In this document: positions 21,401 through 33,400 of the stretch, one piece after another
How positions within the stretch are numbered: position 1 is the first letter of the stretch
Layout: the number at the start of each line of letters is the position of its first letter
Source: Oasisia sp. SBJ-2009
Taxonomy: Eukaryota; Annelida; Polychaeta; Sabellida; Siboglinidae
Direction: 5' to 3'
DNA: 64,000 nt
NCBI GenBank assembly: GCA_964017155.1
Contig: OZ024854.1
Span: forward strand, 68,251,754-68,315,753
Notes under the pieces: model-generated
What the model was told of the DNA's origin: nothing
Database searches by the model: none
Seen by the model: the letters and a program-made list of their open reading frames with translations, nothing else
Made by a program: the position numbers and the translations under genes

Positions 21401-24400
21401 GATTTTTTAAACAAAATTGGATTCCGGTTAGAACTGTAAGATAATTGTTCATTCCTCTATGGTGACTAATGTCTGTATTACATTGTAATATTGCAAAATA
21501 ATTCATTCTGATGCTCATTTCAACCCAAAAGCCAACCTTGTAAACATGATCTGAACACATGGACATCTGACATTGACTGACAACAATGAAGCAAAAATGC
21601 GGCAAAAATATGCATATTCAAAAAAGCAAGTTACATACCATAAAATCTATTTATAATTCATAAAATTTTACTGATTTTTTTGTTTGGCGGATGTCGACAT
21701 TGAAATGTAATATAATACACCGTGTGGATTCAAGCATAGGGGGTTTTTATTTCCTTTAAAAATATATGAATATTAATAATTTTCTGCATGTTATGAAACA
21801 ATAAACAGCAAGCTTTGCATCTATCACCTGCACAATAAATAAAACATGATCCATGAGTTCATGACTGTTAACTGACTGTTACTAAATATTTTATTATCTG
21901 TCAACTATATGGGCTGTTGAATCATCACATTTACATTAGAAGAATGCGATAATGTGCAGTAAGATGATGTTATGAAAACATGTTTCATCTTCCAGTGGAC
22001 TCGGCAGCGATTGATGCAAACCAACAGATTCCTGAGGAAACTCTTCAGCAACTGAAAAAGTTTGGACTGTTTGGCCAACGGATACCAAAAGAATATGGTT
22101 TGTGTTCATTTTCTGTTGTCAAAATAACAAATATATATTAATCGTACAATAATTTGTCAGTAGGATTCAACTGGACACAAAGACTCAGTTTTCATCTTCT
22201 GCTGTGCACAGATAAATGTCTGTTCCTCTCGTAACCACAACTTTTGACATTGCACTACAAGTCTACAACATTCTAAAACAGATCACTTGATTCTTTCAAC
22301 TGAAAACAGTGACAATCAGTTGGGTATTACCAAAGTGTTTTATTAACATTTATGTTACTGTACTTTATCCCCGTTATAATTATTTGAGCCGTGTATGTCC
22401 AACCATTACATATACAACTGTAGACAGTGGAGTTTGTCAATGTTGGCTGGTGTTCCTGCAGGTGGTCTAGGTTTGGGTGCGACAGAGGCTGCTCGAATCG
22501 CAGAAGTGACCGCGGCTGACCACTCTGTGTCTGCCATGTTGGCCGCCCATCAGAACGCTGGCCTCAAGGTACTCCATCTCAGTCTTGCTCACTTGTCACT
22601 TGTCAGTTGTCACTTTACACATGCGTTGACAGCTACAGGTTACCCACAGCTCGTAATTTGTTGAAATGATGACCTTACCAACATAGTAGATGTCACAGCC
22701 TATGTTTACGCACAGGTAACAGTGATCAGTTAAATCATCCTAAGACTGGCAAAGAGCACATATTTTGCCAGTGTGCAGTCAGCTTTGTCAAGTGTCCAGG
22801 GTGGGACAAGGGCCGGGCTGGGCCAGGCAGTATAGGCCCAGCATTTTTTATAGCTAGTGACAGTTTGGGTTTGGTTAAACCAGCTGTATCAAATGATGTG
22901 TGTTAATGTGTGTCTAGGGCATCCAGCTGTGTGGCACTGATGCCCAGAAGGAGATCATTCTCAGAGTATGTTAATGTGTGTCTAGGGCATCCAGCTGTGT
23001 GGCACTGATGCCCAGAAGGAGATCATTCTCAGAGTATGTTAATGTGTGTCTAGGGCATCCAGCTGTGTGGCACTGATGCCCAGAAGGAGATCATTCTCAT
23101 AGTATGTTAATGTGTGTCTAGGGCATCCAGCTGTGTGGCACTGATGCCCAGAAGGAGATCATTTTCAGAGTATGTTAATGTGTGTCTAGGGCATCCAGCT
23201 GTGTGGCACTGATGCCCAGAAGGAGATCATTCTCAGAGTATGTTAATGTGTGTCTAGGGCATCCAGCTGTGTGGCACTGATACCCAGAAGGAGATCATTT
23301 TCAGAGTATGTTAATGTGTGTCTAGGGCATCCAGCTGTGTGGCACTGATGCCCAGAAGGAGATCATTCTCAGAGTATGTTAATGTGTGTCTAGGGCATCC
23401 AGCTGTGTGGCACTGATGCCCAGAAGGAGATCATTCTCATAGTATGTTAATGTGTGTCTAGGGCATCCAGCTGTGTGGCACTGATGCCCAGAAGGAGATC
23501 ATTTTCAGAGTATGTTAATGTGTGTCTAGGGCATCCAGCTGTGTGGCACTGATGCCCAGAAGGAGATCATTCTCAGAGTATGTTAATGTGTGTCTAGGGC
23601 ATCCAGCTGTGTGGCACTGATACCCAGAAGGAGATCATTTTCAGAGTATGTTAATGTGTGTCTAGGGCATCCAGCTGTGTGGCACTGATGCCCAGAAGGA
23701 GATCATTCTCAGAGTATGTTAATGTGTGTCTAGGGCATCCAGCTGTGTGGCACTGATGCCCAGAAGGAGATCATTCTCAGAGTATGTTAATGTGTGTCTA
23801 GGGCATCCAGCTGTGTGGCACTGATGCCCAGAAGGAGATCATTCTCAGAGTATGTTAATGTGTGTCTAGGGCATCCAGCTGTGTGGCACTGATGCCCAGA
23901 AGGCCCAGTACCTGCCCAGACTGGCCACAGGGGAGTATGTGGCTGCATTCTGTCTCACAGAGGTTGCAAGGTGAGTATTGGTATTGTTCTCCTTGTCTGT
24001 CTAGTGAAGCTTGCATCAATCCTGGACATCACTACCCACATGTATACAGATGTCATTTTCTGCCAATGATATACGTTCTTCCTACAATCATTTCAACAAA
24101 CTCACTTATTTTGTTTTAAGGGTCACTGTAACCCTCACACTGTAACTGTGTTGTGTTGACACAGGCAAACAATATTTTTTAACTAAACAGTATTGTTCTG
24201 ATCTAAATATTAAAATGATAAGTAACAATAATTTATAAGCCAGATACATACAACTAGCACTCTCTGAATAACTAAGTTGTTGTATGTTGTGGTTGTACAT
24301 AGCTGGACGGAGTCTGGTCTGTTGCAGTGGCAGTGATGCAGCTTGCCTTGAGATGAAGGCCGTCCTGTCAGACGACGGCCAGACCTACACACTCACTGGC

Positions 24401-27400
24401 TCCAAGATCTGGGTCTCCAATGGGTCGACTGCTGACATCTTCACCGTGTTTGCCAAAATCCCACACAAAAATATAATGGTAAATACTGTGTTTACTGATT
24501 TGAACTATTTACCCTACATATATAAACATTTGTGGATGTTAGTATAATAATTGCACTTGTGTGAATGATTAAAAGGTGTATGTAGGTTCTGCTATGACAT
24601 ATTTACAGATATTAATATGCGTGGTTATGCAGATTTTACATTTTAACACAGATTCTAATAATTGTGTGTGCATAATAGGTGCTTGCAGAACTCTTTTAAC
24701 CCATTTTATCCTGAAGCTAGTGCAGACGAGTTGCAGCCAGTTCCTGATCATTTCCTCAAATCAATCTGTCAGCATTAAAAAATGACATGCCTTCATTTAA
24801 AATGGTCATAACTTTATTATTTCTCAATCAATTTTTAAATGTGATATACCTTTAGAAAGTACATAAAATAAACTATCAAGTCGCATTGACAAACTCATAG
24901 TTTTATCATATATATTTGATGTGGCATATTACAAAACATGCCCAATAAATTCAAACCTATGTTGAGGTTTGTCACATTACTTTTCACCTGACATTTTCGC
25001 CAAGAAGGAGACAACATGTCAATGAGCAAGTTGAGTTTATTTTATGCATTACTCTCTGCTAAAAACAAAACTTGTCCACATATCTTGGATAATAATCTCA
25101 TAATGTAAAGTTGTTTGTAATACCCCCCATGTCAATCGATTGAATCGCCAACGTGTGGCGCCGCTGAGCGGAATTATGCAAATTTGTGAAATATTTTCTG
25201 TCAACGATGTATAATTTTGTGGCTTATTTCTTATAACTAATAAAGGAGTACTCTAAAGTAACAACGTTGGTCAACATTTCAACGTCACTTTATTGATGAA
25301 GTAGTTACCGTCGTTGGAAATAATCTTAACTTTGTTTGGCGCCAAAAAAAACGGCGCGGTGAGCGAAAATGGATGCCGTTGTCGGTCGACCCCACTTCGA
25401 TGGCGTCAAAGTATCTCTTCACGGACAAATATCGCATCAAATACCATAACCGTCCATCTTATATCGGCTATCCACTTGTCTGCCTTCTTGTCATCAACAG
25501 TATGAAGTAAATTAATGGAGTTATCCTTCGAAATACGTCAACATTTAACGATCTTTGCGACTCGACGCCATCTTTGATTTCACTTTGGCTTGGGGGTGCC
25601 TGGTCATTCGGTGTTAACCAGCCAATGGGATTCCAAAACGTCAGAGTGCGGGGAAGCCGTGCCAAGTGCAAACTACGACCAGAATCGTATTCCAGATAAA
25701 AGGGTAACTACGACTAGAATCGTATTCCGGATAAAATGGGTTAAATACAAATATATTTACTCATGCATGTGAACATTAGGCATAAAGTGTATGAACACTT
25801 TTGTGAACATTCAGCCAGTTTTGTAACGGTTTGTAAGGTGACTGTCATTTTGTTGACAGGGTGACATAGAGGAGACAGTGACTGCTTTCATTGTGGAGAG
25901 GTCGTTTGGGGGTGTTACCAACGGCAACCACAATGAAACACTGGGAATCCGTGGCTCAGACAGTGAGTAGTACAGTTGTGGCATAAGTGATCTAGGGTCT
26001 GAACACATTGCAGTTTGACACAATGCTATCTTGGTTTCTTGGGTAGGTGCTGATGTTCTCGTTACTGATAATTTTATGATGGGTTTTTGTCTACCTACCA
26101 TAAAGTTGTTTGGTTAGTAACTGGTAGTACCACAGTAGACACACTTGTTGAGTTAAATCTTTGCAGGTGTTTCAAAGAGCTGTGATGGTAACCTTTCTCA
26201 TCAATTATATGCTTTGAGTTTAGAACCCCCGCCCACGTTCGCAAACTGTGGTACATCTGTGTATCAAGTAATATGTATGTATTTAATACATTTTGCCTTC
26301 AAATTATTACAATTTTCTGTCTTCGATTTTGCAGCATGTGAAGTAAATTTTGACAACACCCCTGTCCCTGCGGAGAACGTTCTGGGAGGGGTGGGAGGGG
26401 GTTTTAGGGTAAGTTGTACTCGTTTTGAAGAGAACTTTAACATTGTGTTGTTGTTTGACAGTTAGTTGTCTGTAGGCTAGAGTTCATTGCAAGGTCTCGT
26501 TTTTTTAAATATAATGTATTTTATTTAGTATCGTGCAGTTTAAAATGCTGATTTATGCGGCACACCGAAGTGCATTGTTTTATGTAAGCATATATAAACA
26601 CATGTATACACACACAGGCATGCACGCATGCGCACTCACTCACACATACTCACTCACTCCAGTTCCATGTGTACACATTTGAGTGTGTTCCAGGTCGCAA
26701 TGAGAGTTCTAAACAGTGGCAGATTCACCATGGGAAGTACAGGGGCGGGCATTCTCAAGGGACTACTTGGTGAGTCTAAGTACAGGGGCGGGCATTCTCA
26801 AGGGACTACTTGGTGAGTCTAAGTACAGGGGCGGGCATTCTCAAGGGACTACTTGGTGAGTCTAAGTACAGGGGCGGGCATTCTCAAGGGACTACTTGGT
26901 GAGTCTAAGTACTTAATCTGTTGCTATGGTATCCCCAAGTCATAAATAAGGCAATAAGAAACAAATGTAAATAAAAACGTAACCTGATTTGATATTGAAC
27001 TTGGCACCAACCCCTGAATCCTCAACTATTGTCTATCCCAAAGCTTTAACCAGTTGACATCTTTGCAGAAAGGACACTGCTATACCTGTGTGACATGTAA
27101 AACTGTCATTTGCCCATACTCATTTGACTCATGTGGTGTTTGTGTAGAGCTGTCGACGAAGCATGCCATCCACCGGGAGCAGTTTGGCCAGAAGCTCAAA
27201 GACTTTGGCATGATCCAGGTAAGATATCTAACAGTAATTGAACTTGTGTATATGTGGGGTGGCCTGGGTGGGAGATACTTGCCCTTGTCCATGGGGTTTT
27301 ATTAGTCTCAATGATTTGTACCATAATGTTAAATTGATTGTTCATAATGTTTTTTACAATTTGTATCCAAACAAGGAGAACTTATGAATATTCCAGGACG

Positions 27401-30400
27401 CTATCTGTGCATGTGGCGCCATCTTCAGGATGGGTATTTTCTAATTATTTGTAAAAAAAAATGAATCAAGCATCCAAGCATTTTGACTTGTCTTGCTTCC
27501 GTCAACTACCCTGGTGCTTCTGTCCATTTAGTTTGCAGTGTTGATGAGAGAAAAAGTTAATTATTACACGTGTTTATAGTTCTATGTAATCTAATCGTTA
27601 CACCTTGTGGTTAGAGCTCTATGTAATGTAATTGTTACACCTTGCGTCTGTAGCTTTATGTAAGCTAGTTGTTTCACCTTGCGTCTATAGCTCTATGTAA
27701 GCTAACTGTTACACCATGTCTTTATAGCTCTATGTAAGCTAACTGTTTCACCTTGCGTCTATAGCTCTGTAAGCATGCTGTCTGTGCAGGAGAAGTTTGC
27801 GCGTGTGGCCCTGGACGTGTACGCCATGGAGTCCATGACCTACATGACCGCGGCCATCATGGACCACTACGAGGAACCTGACGTGTCCGTCGAGTCAGCC
27901 ATTGTCAAGGTACGCTGAGATCACCCTTGTATACGGTTCTGTTACAGTCAGGGGTAGCACCCATTCATGCTTACATAAATGTGGAGTTTTTATCATACCC
28001 TGTCACAATGTTGATTTCCCTCCTTGGTATTCTTCAGTTAGCTCCTTGTACAAGATGATATTTAGGAGGTGATCACTGGACCTCTGCTGAATGTGCGTAG
28101 TGAGATGGACCCCAGAGTTCTAGCCATGAGCCACTGCACCACTGCAGTTGTTAATGACACGTGTGTATATGTTGCAGGTGTTTAGTTCCGAGCGGACGTG
28201 GCAGGGCGTCAGTGACTGTCTGCAGGTGCTGGGGGGGCGGGGCTACACAAAGGACACGCCCATAGAGAGGTGTCTACGAGACGCTCGCATCATGATGATA
28301 ACCGAGGTAGGAACAGCTTGCTCAAAGGAGGTGGGTAACACCTGGAAAATGTATATAAGCTTGAACACACATACACACAGGGTCTTCAGCTGCTTGGTGT
28401 AAAATGAAATATACGTATAGGGCCATGTAGATAGGTAAAGTTACTAAAACTGACCACATCAGTGAGTCTCACTGGAAGGGAAAAGATTACTGAGATGAAT
28501 ATTGTTGTTAAAGAGATGTTGTTGGTGATTGGTTGTTTCAGGGCACCAATGAGGTCCTGCGTCTCTACATCGCCATCAACTGCCTCCAGTTTGCCGGGGC
28601 AGAGATCAGGGAGGTGGTCAAGTACGTACCTTACAACACAACAAGACACTTTCATTCCATGAAGGTCAATTTGTGTGCAGCATTTGTTTAAAAGTAAGAA
28701 ATAAAAAATAAATGCATAATTAAAAACAATCATTCTTATTGTGGTCGCGTCATCACAGATAATATGGTATCTTGGTTGTTTGCACCCTCACACATAGTAA
28801 ATGACACCAAGGCATGGCTCAAGAAAACACCCAGAACGATGTCATTAAAAAGCCATTCAGACATACAAATAAATGACAACTGCTTCGCGTTTGATTTGCA
28901 TGCGACAGTTCTAAACCGTTTGGAAAAGGGCAGAAAGATATATTCTTTGTGCAAAATATGCATGTTATCAGGCAGAATTCGATTGACTGTTTTGAGTACC
29001 TGCTCTTCATACAGAGTAGTGAGAATGGATTATTTCACATCTGTAATTTTACAACTGATATTAAAAATGCGCTGCAGATTATTCTTGTCATTTTGACTGA
29101 TGTTTCCAAACCAACGGGCATGTTTATGTGTTGATTGTGACAGGAAAATGCGAGATCCTTTCAACAACCTTGGCTTTCTCTTCAAGAAGACGATAGAACG
29201 TAGAAAGATGTCGAGAAAGAAGCCTCACTTTGCCCTCAAGTTGTATGACTATGTCCACCCTGAGTTTGGGGTGAGTATGTCATCGGTGTCTCTCAGAACG
29301 AATCAAACCATCTGTGTTCACATATGTTATATTGTTCCTTATTTAACTTTACCTTTATTTCTATATTATTTCGACTGTTTTCAACAATCTTTGTTATATA
29401 CCCGGGTAGTAATATATTTTAATAATAAATTTGTTTGAGACACCTAGCAGACAGAGAACATAAGTACACCAAAACAATATATTTAATAATCATAATTTCG
29501 GGTGACACCACTGCCCCCTATTACACCATTATCTCTTGACATTGCTGTCTCTAGTGATGTCACAGTCTCCTGTGACATTGGAGATGTCACGCTCCAGTGA
29601 CTTGCTCTGTGTCTGTTCAGTTTGCTGCGGAGGAGATGGAGAAGAGTCTGGCAAACTTCCAGGTGGTGGTGGAGAAGTTCCTCTCCATGTGTACAGAGGT
29701 GAGTCTACTCTCCATGTGTACAGAGAGGTGAGTCTCCTCTCCATGTGTACAGAGGTGAGTCTGCTCTCCATGTGTACAGAGGTGAGTCTACTCTCCATGT
29801 GTACAGAGGTGAGTCTACTCTCCATGTGTACAGAGGTGAGTCTCCTCTCCATGTGTACAGAGGTGAGTCTACTCTCCTTGTGTACAGAGGTGAGTCTGCT
29901 CTCCACGTGTACAGAGGTGAGTCTCCTTTCCATGTGTACAGAGGTGAGTCTACTCTCCATGTGTACAGAGGTGAGTCTACTCTCCATGTGTACAGAGGTG
30001 AGTCTACTCTCCATGTGTACAGAGGTGAGTCTACTCTCCATGTGTACAGAGGTGAGTCTACTCTCCATGTGTACAGAGGTGAGTCTGCTCTCCATGTGTA
30101 CAGAGGTGAGTCTCCTTTCCATGTGTATGGAGGTGAGTCTACTGTCCATCTGTAAAGAGGTGAGTGTTCTCTTCGCGTGTACAGATATAAGTCTCCTCTC
30201 CATGTGTATAGAAGTAGGTCTACTCTTCATGTGTACAGAGATTTGTCTTGTATTTATTTAATACGGACCATTTTCAAGTCTTCTTTATGACATTTTCTTT
30301 TGAAAGCAAGGATGTTTTCAACGTTCATGGTCTGTTACATGCAGGTAGAATTTATCGATCATAAATTGTCATTTTAAAGATGATTTGAGTGCCACAGGTT

Positions 30401-33400
30401 AAGGTGGTGTTATGCTGTTTCAGGGCATCGCTGGTGAGCAGATGGCACTGCGCCGGCTGGCTGACATCACAGTGGACTTCTACGCGTGTACCTGTGTCCT
30501 GGCCCGCGCCTCTCGCGCCCTCAGCATAGGACTGAAGAACGCCGACCACGAGGTAAGAGTAGCCACCAAGTAGTGTAGATAGGTCAATAGGGTCCTACTC
30601 ACCCAGTAGTACAGATAGGTCGATAGGGTCCTACTCACCCAGTAGTACAGATAGGTCGATAGGGTCCTACTCACCAAGTAGTACAGATAGGTCAATAGAG
30701 TCCTACTCACCAAGTAGTACAGATAGGTCAATAGAGTCCTACTCACCGAGTAGTACAGATAGGTCAATAGAGTCCTACTCACCGAGTAGTACAGATAGGT
30801 CAATAGAGTCCTACTCACCAAGTAGTACAGATAGGTCAATAGAGTCCTACTCACCGAGTAGTACAGATAGGTCAATAGAGTCCTACTCACCAAGTAGTAC
30901 AGATAGGTCAATAGAGTCCTACTCACCGAGTAGTACAGATAGGTCAATAGAGTCCTACTCACCGAGTAGTACAGATAGGTCAATAGAGTCCTACTCACCA
31001 AGTAGTACAGATAGGTCAATAGAGTCCTACTCACCGAGTAGTACAGATAGGTCAATAGAGTCCTACTCACCGACCGAGTAGTACAGATAGGTCAATAGAG
31101 TCCTACTCACCAAGTAGTACAGATAGGTCAATAGGGTCCTACTCACCAAGTAGTACAGATAGGTCAATAGAGTCCTACTCACCAAGTAGTACAGATAGGT
31201 CAATAGGGTCCTACTCACCAAGTAGTACAGATAGGTCAATAGAGTCCTACTCACCAAGTAGTACAGATAGGTCAATAGAGTCCTACTCACCAAGTAGTAC
31301 AGATAGGTCAATAGAGTCCTACTCACCAAGTAGTACAGATAGGTCAATAGGGTCCTACTCACCAAGTAGTACAGATAGGTCAATAGAGTCCTACTCACCA
31401 AGTAGTACAGATAGGTCAATAGAGTCCTACTCACCAAGTAGTACAGATAGGTCAATAGAGTCCTACTCACCGAGTAGTACAGATAGGTCAATAGAGTCCT
31501 ACTCACCAAGTAGTACAGATAGGTCAATAGAGTCCTACTCACCGAGTAGTACAGATAGGTCAATAGAGTCCTACTCACCAAGTAGTACAGATAGGTCAAT
31601 AGAGTCCTACTCATCGAGTAGTACAGATAGGTCAATAGAGTCCTACTCACCAAGTAGTACAGATAGGTCAATAGAGTCCTACTCACCGAGTAGTACAGAT
31701 AGGTCAATAGAGTCCTACTCACCAAGTAGTACAGATAGGTCAATAGAGTCCTACTCACCGAGTAGTACAGATAGGTCAATAGAGTCCTACTCACCGAGTA
31801 GTACAGATAGGTCAATAGAGTCCTACTCACCAAGTAGTACAGATAGGTCAATAGAGTCCTACTCACCAAGTAGTACAGATAGGTCAATAGAGTCCTACTC
31901 ACCAAGTAGTACAGATAGGTCAATAGAGTCCTACTCACCGAGTAGTACAGATAGGTCAATAGAGTCCTACTCACCAAGTAGTACAGATAGGTCGATAGGG
32001 TCCTACTCACCGAGTAGTACAGATAGGTCAATAGAGTCCTACTCACCAAGTAGTACAGATAGGTCAATAGAGTCCTACTCACCAAGTAGTACAGATAGGT
32101 CAATAGAGTCCTACTCACCAAGTAGTACAGATAGGTCAATAGAGTCCTACTCACCGAGTAGTACAGATAGGTCAATAGAGTCCTACTCACCAAGTAGTAC
32201 AGATAGGTCAATAGAGTCCTACTCACCAAGTAGTACAGATAGGTCAATAGAGTCCTACTCACCAAGTAGTACAGATAGGTCAATAGAGTCCTACTCACCA
32301 AGTAGTACAGATAGGTCAATAGGGTCCTACTCACCAAGTAGTACAGATAGGTCAATAGAGTCCTACTCACCAAGTAGTACAGATAGGTCAATAGGGTCCT
32401 ACTCACCAAGTAGTACAGATAGGTCAATAGAGTCCTACTCACCAAGTAGTACAGATAGGTCAATAGAGTCCTACTCACCAAGTAGTACAGATAGGTCAAT
32501 AGAGTCCTACTCACCAAGTAGTACAGATAGGTCAATAGAGTCCTACTCACCGAGTAGTACAGATAGGTCAATAGAGTCCTACTCACCAAGTAGTACAGAT
32601 AGGTCAATAGAGTCCTACTCACCGAGTAGTACAGATAGGTCGATAGGGTCCTACTCACCGAGTAGTACAGATAGGTCGATAGGGTCCTACTCACCGAGTA
32701 GTACAGATAGGTCAATAGAGTCCTACTCACCGAGTAGTACAGATAGGTCAATAGGGTCCTACTCACCGAGTAGTAAAGATAGGTCGATAGAGTCCTACTC
32801 ACCGAGTAGTACAGATAGGTCGATAGGGTCCTACTCACCGAGTAGTACAGATAGGTCGATAGGGTCCTATTCACTGAGTAGTACAGATAGGTCGATAGGG
32901 TCCTACTCACCGAGTAGTACAGATAGGTCGATAGGGTCCTATTCACTGAGTAATACAGATAGGTCGATAGGGTCCTATTCACTGAGTAGTACAGATAGGT
33001 CGATAGGGTCCTATTCACTGAGTAGTACAGATAGGGTCAGATAGGTGCAATATCTGTTACATTGTCCCATCCAAACTGCTTGAACGTGCCCTTGCAAAAA
33101 GTAATCTTATGTTAAAATATACAAATATATTTTTAATTGTTCAGAAATGTGTCCCATGGCACTATTCTGCAAATAATTGTTCGACTTATTATTCGTGAAG
33201 GTACACCTTTCACCAACAGTGATTGGTCACAGCAAATTAAAAACCTGCGCTAGTACACGTAGCATTACCACAGCGGCCGCTGTTGGGTCTGGCCAGCTGA
33301 TTCAAACTTCAACTTGATCGGTCAAACAGCCTATATGTCATTCACTCCGTTGTAGATAGTACATATATAAAATCATTAGAATGAAGTAAAGTTTTTAAAA

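Noticed and set aside
29536..30261. 241-residue plus-strand frame
   Set aside because: It is out of frame with ACAD9 exon 15 (29621-29698) and consists of the 27-bp donor array.
31063..33018. 651-residue open frame on the minus strand
   Set aside because: Pure translation of the 36-bp intronic minisatellite (12-residue period); no start context, homology or splice evidence, and it is antisense to an ACAD9 intron.
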